Assembly (NCBI GenBank): GCA_034665305.1
Contig: JAXDFZ010000007.1
Span: 62,001 to 126,000, forward strand
Direction of reading: 5' to 3'
DNA from: DASXRU01 sp034665305
Lineage (GTDB): Bacteria > Acidobacteriota > Blastocatellia > Pyrinomonadales > Pyrinomonadaceae
DNA length: 64,000 nucleotides
Positions 1 to 8,406 of the stretch are shown here, piece by piece. The notes beneath the pieces were generated by a model. That model worked only from the letters and a program-made list of their open reading frames with translations, was not told the origin of the DNA and made no database searches. How positions within the stretch are numbered: the first letter of the stretch is position 1; every line of letters starts with the position of its first letter. Made by a program: the position numbers and the translations under genes.

Positions 1-1
1 T

Positions 2-784
2 TCGGTTGTGCTGCCGGCAGGCGAACAGATTAGCGCCGAGGTGATCGCGACGCTCGCTTCTTTTGGCTATGCTTCGGTCAAAGTGGGACGCCGTCCGCGG
101 GTTGCGGTGCTCGCTACCGGCAGCGAGCTGGTTAGTGTCGCTGAAAAGCCGGGGCGCGATCAGATTCGAGACTCGAATAACTATACGATCGCGGCCTATG
201 CGAAGATGGCCGGCGCCTCAGTCGAGACATTGCCGCTCGCAGGTGACAACAAGGAAAAGCTGCAGGAGCAGATGGGCCAGGCAGCAACGCGCGCTGACGT
301 GTTGATTACTTCGGGCGGCGTCTCGATGGGCGTTTATGATTTCACCAAAGCAGCGCTGATCGACCTGGGCACGAAAGTTTTCTTTGAACGCGTAGCTCTG
401 CGACCCGGTAAACCCACAGTATTTGGCCGGCTGAATGACACTTTGGTTTTCGGTTTACCCGGAAACCCCGTGTCGGTCACGGTTACATTTCATTTGTTTG
501 TGCGAGGCGCATTGCGCGCAATGCAAGGCGCCAGAGACTTCGTCGCAACCACGGAGTCGGCAATCCTTCTGAGCAACGTGAGGGGAACTGTGGAACGAGA
601 GAGCTACCTGCCGGCTACACTGGTCACGAATGAGCAGGGCTGCATTATGGCAGAGCCTTTGAAATGGGGTGGGTCTTCTGATTTTGTCGCTTTCGCGCGG
701 GCGACGGCGCTGATCATTGTGCCGGCGGATGTGAAAACAGTCGACGAAGGAAGCTGCGTTAAGATTATTCGCTTGCCGCACTGA
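2..784 (+). CDS. moeA: Molybdopterin molybdenumtransferase MoeA, 3' part (partial)
   Basis: Inserts molybdate into adenylated molybdopterin in the last step of molybdenum cofactor synthesis, in the cytoplasm. The gene runs in from before the window, so about 260 C-terminal residues are seen of the usual roughly 400. The central MoCF-binding domain shows TGSELV, SGGVSMGVYDF and FGLPGNPVS, which are diagnostic of MoeA/MogA-type molybdopterin binding; the C-terminal beta domain follows. moaC lies 1.3 kb downstream on the same strand, with a methyltransferase between, so this is a loose Moco cluster. The true start is outside the window. Family assignment is firm. Confidence 0.93.
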   Translation, partial: SVVLPAGEQISAEVIATLASFGYASVKVGRRPRVAVLATGSELVSVAEKPGRDQIRDSNNYTIAAYAKMAGASVETLPLAGDNKEKLQEQMGQAATRADVLITSGGVSMGVYDFTKAALIDLGTKVFFERVALRPGKPTVFGRLNDTLVFGLPGNPVSVTVTFHLFVRGALRAMQGARDFVATTESAILLSNVRGTVERESYLPATLVTNEQGCIMAEPLKWGGSSDFVAFARATALIIVPADVKTVDEGSCVKIIRLPH

Positions 785-963
785 ACGCGAGTTATCACCG
801 GCTGGCCAGAACTAATGACGTTAGAATATACATCGCTCAGCCAGGCTACATGATCTTGCCACTTAGAACAGATGGAGCAGGTGGATTGCAACCCGTAGAG
901 TTGTCAGAGAGTAGCCGGAGGTTGAAGCGAAGCGAAGACCTCCGGCAGCGGGTCGAATGATTC

Positions 964-1099
964 GCACCCTGAAAGGGTGCCAGCGGCACGCTAGCTGAAC
1001 CGGGGTGTCTGGCACCCCCTTCAGGGTGCTAATGAGCAATTGAATGGCGTTCCGGTGGTCTGCGACCACCGGCTACTGTCTTGCAGCCCTCCGGGCTGC
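964..1099. repeat. Intergenic cluster of three hairpins
   Basis: The roughly 350-base gap after moeA holds no gene but three palindromic units: an imperfect inverted repeat at 964-1030 (gcaccctgaaagggtgcc facing ggcacccccttcagggtgc), a perfect 9-bp stem at 1052-1072 (ccggtggtc/gaccaccgg) and a 7-bp stem at 1083-1099 (gcagccc/gggctgc). They resemble dispersed REP-like intergenic elements. No poly-T tail follows, so a simple terminator is not supported. Confidence 0.6.
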
Positions 1100-1140
1100 C
1101 ACACTAAACGAGCAAGGCTTGGTTGCCCTCCACTTCCCTT

Positions 1141-1926
1141 ATGTCGCCTAATTCAGTCATCGCTGCACGCCACACGTCGGAAGAATCGCAGGATCGGGCC
1201 GCGGCGCCGATGGCCCACCAGGCAGTCCACGACACAGTGGTCCAGATTCTGCGCGAGCTACCGCGAGGCAAGTTGCTGGATGTGCCGGCGGGCGAGGGCG
1301 CATTGGCAGCGAGCTTGATCAACGAGGGTTTTGAGGTCCGCTGTTGCGATCTTTATCCGGAGATCTTCCGGTTGCCGGAAGTCGAGATCAAGCAGGGAGA
1401 CTTAAATCAACAGCTGCCTTATGATGACAACTCGTTCGATCACGTGACCTGCATCGAAGGGCTGGAGCACATTGAGAATCCGCAGCAGGCAATTCGCGAG
1501 TTTGCCCGGGTGCTGAGACCGGGCGGGCATCTGGTTACCAGTGTTCCAAACATACTAAACATCGAAGAGCGAATGAAGTGGCTCATCCACGGCCATACTT
1601 CACATTTCAAACCGTTGACGCGCGAGTACGTGGCCGACATACGGTCGCAGATGGGCGACAAGGAAGAGATGGCGCTGCACGTCAACCCGATTGGTTATCC
1701 AGAGTTGCGATATGTTTTAGAGAAGCACGGATTTGAAATCGTCAGGCTGCATCGCGACAAGCCAAAATCGATGCTCTGGCTTTATTGGCCAATCACCGCC
1801 ATCATCCGTTTGATTGGAAGGCTTACGCCGGCCCGGCAACGACGCGATCGCTGGACCAAAGAATTGATCTCCGACGAGATTCTACTGGGCGGTAATACGT
1901 TGATCGTGCATGCGGTTAAGAATTAG
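1141..1926 (+). CDS. Class I SAM-dependent methyltransferase
   Basis: Probable methyltransferase of the UbiE/Methyltransf_11 type, about 261 residues; substrate unknown. SAM-binding motif I appears as LLDVPAGEGALAASL near residue 40. An acidic residue ends the next strand (CCDLYPE), and FDHVTCIEGLEHIENPQ is followed by LRPGGHLVTSVPN, the usual post-I and motif II/III pattern. The ATG at 1141 is preferred; a TTG at 1123 would add six residues with no better ribosome site. It lies between moeA and moaC, but no Moco function is implied. The stop codon overlaps the first base of a heptamer repeat arm. The C-terminal part has a hydrophobic stretch (WLYWPITAIIRLIG) that may touch the membrane, as in lipid or glycan methyltransferases. 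Confidence 0.85.
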   Translation: MSPNSVIAARHTSEESQDRAAAPMAHQAVHDTVVQILRELPRGKLLDVPAGEGALAASLINEGFEVRCCDLYPEIFRLPEVEIKQGDLNQQLPYDDNSFDHVTCIEGLEHIENPQQAIREFARVLRPGGHLVTSVPNILNIEERMKWLIHGHTSHFKPLTREYVADIRSQMGDKEEMALHVNPIGYPELRYVLEKHGFEIVRLHRDKPKSMLWLYWPITAIIRLIGRLTPARQRRDRWTKELISDEILLGGNTLIVHAVKN

Positions 1927-2071
1927 TTTCGAGTTTCGGGTTTCGAGTTTCGAGTTCAGAAGAGTCTCGTGTCTCAAGGCTCAAACCGCAGGCTTTGGGC
2001 TTAGGTTTAAGACATCGAGCAAAACCTGAATCTTGAAACCTATCCGAACTCGAAACTCGAAACCCGAAACT
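1926..2071. repeat. Heptamer repeat, 26-bp perfect inverted arms
   Basis: Tandem 7-mers gtttcga/gtttcgg occupy 1926-1957, and their exact reverse complement lies at 2046-2071. The 26-bp arms (1932-1957 and 2046-2071) match perfectly. The first arm starts in the methyltransferase stop codon and the second ends one base before the moaC ATG, leaving no room for a normal Shine-Dalgarno site. Confidence 0.9.
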
Positions 2072-2551
2072 ATGCTTTCCCACATTGACGAAGAAGGCCG
2101 GGTGAAGATGGTGGATACGAGCGATAAGGTGTCCACTGCGCGGCGGGCAATCGCCTCGGCGCGGGTACTAATGTCCGCGGAAACAATCGCCGCCATTCGC
2201 GAGCACCGGACGCCGAAAGGCGATCCACTCGAAGCAGCGCGCATGGCGGGAATCATGGCCTGCAAGCGCACCGCGGAGCTCATCCCGCTCTGCCACACCC
2301 TGCCGATAGCCTATGCCGAAGTGCGCGCTGAAATCACAGACGACGGCGTTTACCTGGAATCGGAAGTGAGCACTCAGGCGCAAACCGGCGTGGAAATGGA
2401 AGCCCTGACGGCCGTCACCGTCGCCGCCCTGACGATCTACGACATGTGCAAGGCAGTTGATAAAGGAATGATCATCACTGAAGTGCGTTTGGAGCTAAAA
2501 ACTGGCGGTAAGTCCGGCGACTATTCAAGAAGTGACAAGACTCAGCCTTGA
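2072..2551 (+). CDS. moaC: Cyclic pyranopterin monophosphate synthase MoaC
   Basis: Works with MoaA to turn GTP into cyclic pyranopterin monophosphate, the first stage of molybdenum cofactor synthesis. At 159 residues it has the normal family length. The N-terminus SHIDEEGRVKMVDTSDK, the central CKRTAELIPLCHTLPI (active-site Lys/His region) and AVTVAALTIYDMCKAVDKGM are hallmarks. The ATG at 2072 is chosen because the residues before it in frame are only translated repeat arm. No Shine-Dalgarno is seen directly upstream, so translation may rely on coupling or a leaderless message. It converges on the 88-residue gene downstream with 8 bases between. Confidence 0.95.
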   Translation: MLSHIDEEGRVKMVDTSDKVSTARRAIASARVLMSAETIAAIREHRTPKGDPLEAARMAGIMACKRTAELIPLCHTLPIAYAEVRAEITDDGVYLESEVSTQAQTGVEMEALTAVTVAALTIYDMCKAVDKGMIITEVRLELKTGGKSGDYSRSDKTQP

Positions 2552-2559
2552 TCATGCGG

Positions 2560-2826
2560 TCACTCAGAATCAAAGCGAATCTTCATTCGTTGCAGCACCC
2601 GCACATCCTCGTCGGTGAGTTCCAGGGCCGGACTGGCCGCATCAGGTTCTTCGCTTTCCGTGTGCGGGCGCAAACCAAGTTCCAGACGCAAGGTCAGCTC
2701 CATTTCATAACCTGCCTCACGTAAGCGCTCGATTGCCCGGGCGACCTGCGAAGAGTTTTCGATCGAATCGTTGATTGCCGATCCGATGTCGTGAACTATT
2801 TGCCTGGTGTCGTCGTCAATTTCCAA
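2560..2826 (-). CDS. Conserved-looking hypothetical protein, 88 aa
   Basis: Not recognised. A small acidic protein predicted to be mostly helical (DDTRQIVHDIGSAINDSIE, then SQVARAIERLREAGYEMEL), ending in a short helix (EDVRVLQRMKIRF) after an Ala/Pro-rich link. There is no signal peptide or membrane segment. Codon use resembles the neighbours and it is antisense to nothing, which supports a real gene. It converges with moaC 8 bases away. The helical hairpin layout would suit a small regulator or adaptor, but that is a guess. Confidence 0.6.
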   Translation of the reverse strand: MEIDDDTRQIVHDIGSAINDSIENSSQVARAIERLREAGYEMELTLRLELGLRPHTESEEPDAASPALELTDEDVRVLQRMKIRFDSE

Positions 2827-2953
2827 GAGTCACCTGTGGGTTTGAAAAGTCGCGCTGGTTTTTGTTGATGGGCAATGCTATGCGACGTTAAGGTTTCGGG
2901 TCAACCGCCAAACTGTCCCACAAGCTCTTCACTGGGACCGCGGGCGTCACAGC

Positions 2954-3041
2954 GATTGCGGATTGCAGAATGCGGATTTCTGATTAAAGACGACCCGCCA
3001 TTCTTCCTTAATCCGCAGTCCGCATTCTGCAATCCGCAATC
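2954..3041. repeat. Heptamer repeat, 23-bp perfect inverted arms
   Basis: Arm one at 2954-2976 (gattgcg gattgca gaatgcg ga) and arm two at 3019-3041 are exact reverse complements with a 42-base loop. The unit is again 7 bp. This lies in the gap of about 300 bases between the 88-residue gene and the mutase gene, which otherwise holds only the palindrome at 3059-3079. Confidence 0.88.
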
Positions 3042-3058
3042 GAGCGGGTTTCGGAGTA

Positions 3059-3079
3059 GACAGGCAGGAATGCCTGTCC
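3059..3079. repeat. Dispersed palindrome, family ggacaggca
   Basis: The sequence gacaggcaggaatgcctgtcc is a palindromic copy of an element also found at 23619-23640 and 27266-27287, each time in an intergenic gap. Copies share the stem gacaggca/tgcctgtc with a small loop. Confidence 0.75.
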
Positions 3080-3125
3080 TACACTCATCGGCAATTCGAG
3101 CGTTTCTACTGAATCAACTAAAACC

Positions 3126-4736
3126 ATGGCGGTAAAGACAAGCACCGAGCGTCGCGAGCGTTTCGAGACCTCATCCGGCATTGAGCTGCCCGTCGATTTC
3201 AATCCCGGCAACAGCGCGCATCCGGACTACGACCGTGATCTTGGCGCGCCGGGAAACTCCCCCTACACCCGCGGCATTCGTCCGAACATGTACCGCGGGC
3301 GCTTCTGGACGATGCGCCAGTACGCCGGGTACGCGACGGCGGAAGAATCCAACGCGCGCTACAAGTATTTGCTGGCCCAGGGCACCACCGGTCTGTCCGT
3401 AGCTTTCGATCTTCCCACACAAATCGGACTTGATTCCGACGACCCGCTGGCCGCCGGGGAAGTCGGCAAAGTCGGCGTGGCCATCGATTCGCTCGAGGAC
3501 ATGCTGCGGTTGTTCGAAGGCATTCCGCTCGACAGCGTGACGACGTCGATGACGATTAACGCGACTGCGTCGACGCTCCTGTGCCTGTATCTCGCAGTGG
3601 CAAAGAAGAATGGCGTACCGTTTGGAAAACTCGGCGGCACTATTCAGAACGACATCCTGAAGGAATACATCGCGCGCGGCACTTACATTTTTCCGCCCGC
3701 CCCGTCGTTGCGTCTGGTGACGGACACGTTCGCTTTTTGCGCGCGCGAAGTCCCGGAGTGGAACACGATCTCAATCAGCGGCTACCACATTCGCGAAGCC
3801 GGGTCGACAGCGGTGCAGGAGGTTGCGTTTACGCTGGCAGACGGGATTGCTTACGTTGAGGCAGCGTTGGCGGCGGGTTTGCAGGTTGACGAGTTTGCGC
3901 CGCGCATTTCCTTCTTTTTCAACTCGCACAACAACCTGCTGGAAGAGATTGCCAAGTTTCGCGCGGCACGGCGCCTGTGGGCGCGCATCATGCGCGATCG
4001 TTTCGGGGCGCGCGATCCGCGTTCGCTGATGCTGCGCTTTCACACGCAGACTGCGGGTTCGACTTTGACTGCGCAACAGCCGGAAGTGAACGTCGTCCGC
4101 ACGACGATTCAGGCGCTGGCCGCGGTCCTGGGCGGCACACAATCGCTCCATACGAACGCGATGGACGAAGCGCTGGGCCTGCCGGGTGAAACCGCCGCGC
4201 GCGTGGCGCTGCGTACGCAACAGGTAATCGCTCATGAATCAGGCGTGGCTGACACCGTCGATCCGCTCGCCGGCTCGTATGCAATTGAAAGTTTGACGGA
4301 TGAGATTGAACACCGCGCCGTCGATTATCTCGAACGCATTGACGCGATGGGCGGCATGCTGCGCGCAATTGAAACCGGTTATGTGCAGCGCGAAATTCAG
4401 GAAGCCGCTTACCGCTATCAGCGCGCGGTGGAAACCAAAGACGCAATTGTCGTGGGCGTGAACAGTTTTCAAACTGCCGGGGAATCTGAAATGCCTGTGC
4501 TGCGCGTCGATCCGAAGATTGAACGCGAGCAAGTCGAAAGACTGCACGCCGTGCGCGATCGCCGCGATGCAAGGGCAGTAGAGGCCGCGCTGGTGAAACT
4601 TGAAGAGGCCGCTCGCGGAACCGAAAATCTCTTGCCGCGAATTCTGGACGCCGTCGAGGCATATGCAACCGTGGGCGAAATCAGTAATCGCCTACGCAAC
4701 GTTTGGGGCGAGTATCGCGAAGCGCTGACGGTTTGA
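3126..4736 (+). CDS. Acyl-CoA (methylmalonyl-CoA) mutase large subunit, catalytic domain only
   Basis: Catalytic TIM-barrel subunit of a B12-dependent acyl-CoA mutase, most likely interconverting methylmalonyl-CoA and succinyl-CoA. At 536 residues it matches the split type in which the cobalamin-binding domain is a separate protein. Visible hallmarks are PYTRGIRPNMYRGRFWTMRQ, GLSVAFDLPTQIGLDSD, GTIQNDILKEYIARGTYIFP, SGYHIREAG, RFHTQTAGSTLT and GGTQSLHTNAMDEALGLP, all typical of the substrate-binding barrel. There is no DxHxxG B12 motif, and no small B12 subunit is encoded nearby. The start is the ATG at 3126; no clear Shine-Dalgarno is seen. It is followed at 57 bases by an OppD-type ATPase, probably unrelated. 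Isobutyryl- or ethylmalonyl-CoA mutase activity cannot be excluded. Confidence 0.9.
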   Translation: MAVKTSTERRERFETSSGIELPVDFNPGNSAHPDYDRDLGAPGNSPYTRGIRPNMYRGRFWTMRQYAGYATAEESNARYKYLLAQGTTGLSVAFDLPTQIGLDSDDPLAAGEVGKVGVAIDSLEDMLRLFEGIPLDSVTTSMTINATASTLLCLYLAVAKKNGVPFGKLGGTIQNDILKEYIARGTYIFPPAPSLRLVTDTFAFCAREVPEWNTISISGYHIREAGSTAVQEVAFTLADGIAYVEAALAAGLQVDEFAPRISFFFNSHNNLLEEIAKFRAARRLWARIMRDRFGARDPRSLMLRFHTQTAGSTLTAQQPEVNVVRTTIQALAAVLGGTQSLHTNAMDEALGLPGETAARVALRTQQVIAHESGVADTVDPLAGSYAIESLTDEIEHRAVDYLERIDAMGGMLRAIETGYVQREIQEAAYRYQRAVETKDAIVVGVNSFQTAGESEMPVLRVDPKIEREQVERLHAVRDRRDARAVEAALVKLEEAARGTENLLPRILDAVEAYATVGEISNRLRNVWGEYREALTV

Positions 4737-4793
4737 GGAAAGGCGTAAGACCGGCCACGGCACATCCCACAAGACTGACGGACTTTAATAGTC

Positions 4794-5825
4794 ATGAGCC
4801 ACCTACTCGAAGTCAAAAACCTGAAAACGCATTTCCCGACGCGGGCCGGATTGGTGCGGGCGGTGAATGATGTCAGTTTCTCGCTTGACCGCGGAGAACT
4901 GCTGGGGCTGGTGGGCGAGTCGGGTTGCGGCAAGTCGATTACGGCACTCTCGATCATGCGTTTGATTGCGCCGCCGGGAAAGACTGTCGGCGGCGAGATA
5001 CTTTTTGAAGACAAAAACCTCCTGGCGCTTTCAAACGCAGAGATGCGCGCGATCCGGGGCGATGACATCGCGATGATCTTCCAGGATCCGATGACGTCTT
5101 TGAATCCGGTGTACACGGTGGGCGAGCAAATCGCGGAAGCATTGCGGCTGCATCGCAAACTTTCGCGCAAAGCGGCGCGCGAGGGGGCTATCAAATCGAT
5201 GTTGGAAGTGTCGATTCCCGATCCGGCACGCCGGGCAAATGATTATCCGCACCAGCTTTCCGGCGGCATGCGCCAGCGGGTGATGATTGCGATGGCGCTT
5301 GCTTGCGATCCCAAACTACTGATCGCCGACGAACCGACGACGGCGTTGGATGTGACGATTCAAGCGCAGATTCTTGAGTTGTTGGACGAGTTGCGCAAGA
5401 CGCGCGAGTTGGCGGTTCTCTTGATCACTCACGATCTGGGTGTAGTTGCCGAAGTCGCCGATCGCGTCGCCGTGATGTATACGGGCAAGATTGTTGAAGA
5501 GTCGCGGGTGGAAGAATTGTTCGCGCGGCCGAAGCATCCCTACACTGAAGGCTTGTTGCGCTCAGTGCCGAAGTTGACCGCCGAGCATGTTCTGAAATTA
5601 GAGCGGCTGGAAACGATCGAAGGCACAGTTCCCAGTCCGACAAATTTGCCGCCGGGCTGTCACTTCGCGCCGCGCTGCCCATATCGCATGCAGCGCTGCG
5701 TCGAAGGTGAGATTCCGCTTTATCCGATTGGTGACGCAGTGACGGCGCGATGTGTTTTGTACGACCCCGCAGTGTTGGGTGAAGGCGGGCAGGTGATGGA
5801 GTCCGCCGGGACTGGTGACAGTTAG
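4794..5825 (+). CDS. Oligo/dipeptide ABC transporter ATPase, OppD/DppD type
   Basis: Cytoplasmic ATPase that would energise a peptide or nickel-type importer, 343 residues. Walker A is GESGCGKS, the Q-loop region MIFQDPMTSLNP, the signature LSGGMRQR and Walker B LLIADEPTTALD, followed by the H-loop LITHDLGVV. The C-terminal oligopeptide extension is present (KHPYTEGLLRSVP, then CHFAPRCPYR with cysteines that often bind an Fe-S cluster in this family). It pairs with the OppF-type ATPase about 150 bases downstream. The usual OppA/B/C partners are absent from the window, so the permeases must be elsewhere or the pair is shared. Substrate not predictable. Confidence 0.92.
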   Translation: MSHLLEVKNLKTHFPTRAGLVRAVNDVSFSLDRGELLGLVGESGCGKSITALSIMRLIAPPGKTVGGEILFEDKNLLALSNAEMRAIRGDDIAMIFQDPMTSLNPVYTVGEQIAEALRLHRKLSRKAAREGAIKSMLEVSIPDPARRANDYPHQLSGGMRQRVMIAMALACDPKLLIADEPTTALDVTIQAQILELLDELRKTRELAVLLITHDLGVVAEVADRVAVMYTGKIVEESRVEELFARPKHPYTEGLLRSVPKLTAEHVLKLERLETIEGTVPSPTNLPPGCHFAPRCPYRMQRCVEGEIPLYPIGDAVTARCVLYDPAVLGEGGQVMESAGTGDS

Positions 5826-5837
5826 TTGCTTGAAGTA

Positions 5838-5945
5838 AGAGCGGGGGCAAGCCGCCCTTCCTTACTGCAAGTAGATGGTGTTGATTGTTTCGCGAGACTC
5901 CGCACTCAATTAGGAATAACCGCAGTAGGGAAGGGCGGCTTACCC
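5838..5945. repeat. Dispersed inverted repeat, family gcgggggcaagccgccc
   Basis: The gap between the two Opp-type ATPase genes is filled by an element reading gcgggggcaagccgcccttcc at its left end and, inverted, ggaagggcggcttacccc at its right end. Close relatives occur at 36079-36112 (one arm) and 46988-47102 (both arms). Confidence 0.8.
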
Positions 5946-5978
5946 CAGCGTTTTCGAGAGGCGAACCCAAATTACTAA

Positions 5979-6992
5979 GTGACCCCAGAAACTAACCACA
6001 ACCTCGTCGATGTTCGCGGCCTGGTGAAACACTTCCCGGTCGAAGCGAGCGACGACGTCGTGCGCGCTGTCGATGGCGTCTCGTTCGAGATCCGGCGCGG
6101 TGAAACTCTCGGATTGGTTGGCGAATCGGGTTGCGGCAAGTCCACTGTGGGCCGCTGTCTGCTGCGCCTGCTGGAACCGACTGCAGGCGAAGTCAACTTC
6201 GAAGGCCGCGACGTACTGCAGATGGGCAAGCGCGAGTTGCGCGAACTGCGCCGCGACATGCAGATCGTTTTTCAGGATCCATACGCTTCGCTGAATCCGC
6301 GTATGAAGGTTCGCGACATCGTCGGCGAACCCCTCGTGATTCACAATCAGGGAAACAAAGCGGAACGGCGCGAGCGGGTTGGCGAGTTGTTGCGGCGCGT
6401 TGGTCTCGATCCTGCTTTCATGGATCGTTACCCGCATGAGTTCTCCGGCGGTCAGCGGCAACGGATCGGCGTCGCCCGGACGCTGGCGCTGGAGCCGAAG
6501 TTGATCGTTGCCGATGAGCCGGTTTCGGCTCTCGATGTTTCGGTGCAGGCGCAGGTCGTGAACCTGTTGCAGGATTTGCAGAAAGAGTTTGGGCTTACTT
6601 ATCTTTTTATTTCGCACGGCCTGGCGGTGGTCGAACATATCTCGACGCGCGTGGCCGTCATGTACCTGGGCCGAATTGTCGAGGTCGCGCCGGCGGCCGA
6701 GCTGTACGAACATCCGCTGCATCCCTACACGCAGGCGCTGCTGTCGGCGATTCCGATTCCCGATCCAAAGCAGAAACGGTCGCGGATAATTTTGCAGGGC
6801 GATGTGCCGACCCCGATCAATCCGCCGTCGGGCTGCCGCTTTCGTACCCGGTGCCCGATCGCCATTCCGGAATGTGCGCGCATCGATCCGGAGTTACGTG
6901 AAGTGACGCCGGGACACACGGCGGCGTGCATACGCGTTCCGGGTTGGGAAACCGCGCCCGTGGTGGAAGCGGCGCATGGCGTGGAGGAGTAA
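5979..6992 (+). CDS. Oligo/dipeptide ABC transporter ATPase, OppF/DppF type
   Basis: Second ATPase of the peptide-importer pair, 337 residues, expected to heterodimerise with the OppD-type protein upstream. Walker A GESGCGKS, Q-loop VFQDPYASLNPRM, signature FSGGQRQR, Walker B LIVADEPVSALD and H-loop FISHGLAVV are intact. The C-terminal region HPYTQALLSAIPIPDP and GCRFRTRCPIA carries the oligopeptide-transport extension. The start is the GTG at 5979; no in-frame ATG lies nearby before the conserved VRGLVKHFPV. The stop is followed by a long G-rich repeat, not another transporter gene, so no permease is co-transcribed downstream. Confidence 0.92.
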   Translation: MTPETNHNLVDVRGLVKHFPVEASDDVVRAVDGVSFEIRRGETLGLVGESGCGKSTVGRCLLRLLEPTAGEVNFEGRDVLQMGKRELRELRRDMQIVFQDPYASLNPRMKVRDIVGEPLVIHNQGNKAERRERVGELLRRVGLDPAFMDRYPHEFSGGQRQRIGVARTLALEPKLIVADEPVSALDVSVQAQVVNLLQDLQKEFGLTYLFISHGLAVVEHISTRVAVMYLGRIVEVAPAAELYEHPLHPYTQALLSAIPIPDPKQKRSRIILQGDVPTPINPPSGCRFRTRCPIAIPECARIDPELREVTPGHTAACIRVPGWETAPVVEAAHGVEE

Positions 6993-7001
6993 ATCTCTAT
7001 C

Positions 7002-7227
7002 CGCAGATTTCGCAGATTACACAGATAGGGAAACCAGGGGGCAGGGGCAGGAGGCAGGAGCAGACGGCAGGAGCAGAAGGCAGGGGCAGACGGCAGGGGC
7101 AGGGGGCAGGAGCAGACGGCAGGAGGCAACATATCCAACCCCTTGTAAGGGTCCTGCAATGCCTCGGCTTTCCATTCCTGCTTCCTGCTCCTGCCTCCTG
7201 CCGTCTTTCTGTGTAATCGGTGTAATC
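7002..7227. repeat. G-rich 6/7-bp alternating tandem repeat with C-rich inverted partner
   Basis: From about 7022 to 7127 the plus strand is a run of gcaggag/gcagacgg-like words in which the dinucleotide ca recurs every 6 or 7 bases, mostly alternating, giving a 13-bp super-period. A pyrimidine-rich reverse-complement arm lies at about 7169-7205. The outer ends (tccgcag...gattacacagat and gtgtaatctgcgga) are also inverted. This makes a large imperfect hairpin filling the gap between the OppF-type gene and the YIP1 gene. Several apparent reading frames here are only translated repeat. Confidence 0.8.
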
Positions 7228-7348
7228 TGCGGACCGAAACCCTGACCTTTGAAACTTGAGAAACGCGCGCGCCGTATCACACTGCGTAACCAGCAACATG
7301 GACGGACCTTTGTAGTCTCCCCGTCCTTCAAACCCCCAGGAGGATTAA

Positions 7349-8395
7349 ATGAACGATCAGAATCAGCAGTTTGAGACCGGCAACCCCCCGGAAGCGCCGG
7401 CCGAGTGGGATGCGTTTCAGCCACCGCCACCGCCGGGTGCGATACCCCCGCCGGTAGCCGCGCCTCGAGCCACCAAGTTGCGTCCCTTCGCAATCGCCGC
7501 AGCGATCTTTGGGCTCCTTTGCCTGGGCCTAGGTATTGCCAAAGTTCTGCCCGGCGGAATTGGAACCGGCCTGGCGTTCATCTGTTGGGGAATAATCCTT
7601 TTCGCATTCAGCTTCATTCGCTTGCCGCAGGTCAACAGCGACGAGGCGCCCATGTCCGGTGCGCAGAAGCTAATCGGGATATTCTTTGAACCGACGCGCG
7701 TCTTTAGAAATCTAAGAGCGCATCCTTACTGGCTCGCAGCGTTTCTGGTGGTAGGTGTTCTCAACGCCGCTTATGCGACAGCATTTGTGCAGCGGCTGAC
7801 TCCTGAGCGCATCGTCGATTATACGTTTGATAAACTTGTGGACAGTCCCTTCAAGCCGCCGCCCGAAGCGATGGAAGCCGCCAAAGACGAGGCGTTAAAA
7901 CAAGCGAAGCAGCCCATCCAGAAAGTAGAAACAGTAGCGAAGAGCTTCGTGGGCTTGTTTGTGCTGGCTGCGCTCTCCGCTGCGTTCTGTTTCTTGGGAG
8001 TGCTGGCATTCGGCGGACGGATGAATTATTGGCAAGCGTTCGCGGCGGTTTTGTACTCGTGGGTTCCGTACACTGTGATCTCCAAACTCCTGAGTTTGGT
8101 GCTTCTCTACGTGAAAAACCCGGACGATATTCACCCGCTTATGGGCCAGGAGACTTTGGTACAGGACAACCTGGGTTACTTCATTGTACCCGTCGATCAT
8201 CCCGCGCTATATGCGCTCGGGACGGCGATTGGATTTGTCTCGCTCTATCATCTGTGGTTGAAAGCGAAGGGCCTGGCGAATGCCGGCACGAAGGTCAGCT
8301 CAGGTGTCGCGTGGGGCGTTTCCATCACGCTTTGGATACTGTTCCTGATCATGGGGATGATCCTGGCGACGCTGTTCTCCAGTTTTCTCTCGTAG
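7349..8395 (+). CDS. YIP1-family integral membrane protein
   Basis: A 348-residue membrane protein resembling the YIP1 family. Residues 1-45 are a Pro/Gln-rich cytoplasmic tail. Two membrane helices follow (about 49-68 and 71-88), then a linker with EPTRVFRNLRAHPYW, the typical YIP1 entry into the membrane domain, and about four more helices (residues 120-140, 198-220, 230-250 and 285-345). A strong ribosome site, aggagg at 7338-7343, places the start at ATG 7349. The function of bacterial YIP1 proteins is poorly known; a role in membrane organisation or transport is assumed. It converges with the permease operon, with a long hairpin between. Confidence 0.82.
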   Translation: MNDQNQQFETGNPPEAPAEWDAFQPPPPPGAIPPPVAAPRATKLRPFAIAAAIFGLLCLGLGIAKVLPGGIGTGLAFICWGIILFAFSFIRLPQVNSDEAPMSGAQKLIGIFFEPTRVFRNLRAHPYWLAAFLVVGVLNAAYATAFVQRLTPERIVDYTFDKLVDSPFKPPPEAMEAAKDEALKQAKQPIQKVETVAKSFVGLFVLAALSAAFCFLGVLAFGGRMNYWQAFAAVLYSWVPYTVISKLLSLVLLYVKNPDDIHPLMGQETLVQDNLGYFIVPVDHPALYALGTAIGFVSLYHLWLKAKGLANAGTKVSSGVAWGVSITLWILFLIMGMILATLFSSFLS

Positions 8396-8406
8396 GCGGC
8401 GAAGCC

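Noticed and set aside
2875..3135. Plus-strand open frame of 86 codons
   Set aside because: It reads through a heptamer repeat and a palindrome, has no ribosome site and runs into the mutase start.
3988..4668. 226-codon minus-strand frame inside the mutase gene
   Set aside because: Arg/Pro-rich shadow of a GC-rich gene whose own frame is clearly a known enzyme.
5940..6722. 260-codon minus-strand frame opposite the OppF-type gene
   Set aside because: Antisense shadow; the plus strand carries all ABC ATPase motifs.
7017..7493. Minus-strand frame with Ser/Pro/Cys repeats
   Set aside because: Translation of the G-rich tandem repeat; three frames give equally repetitive proteins.
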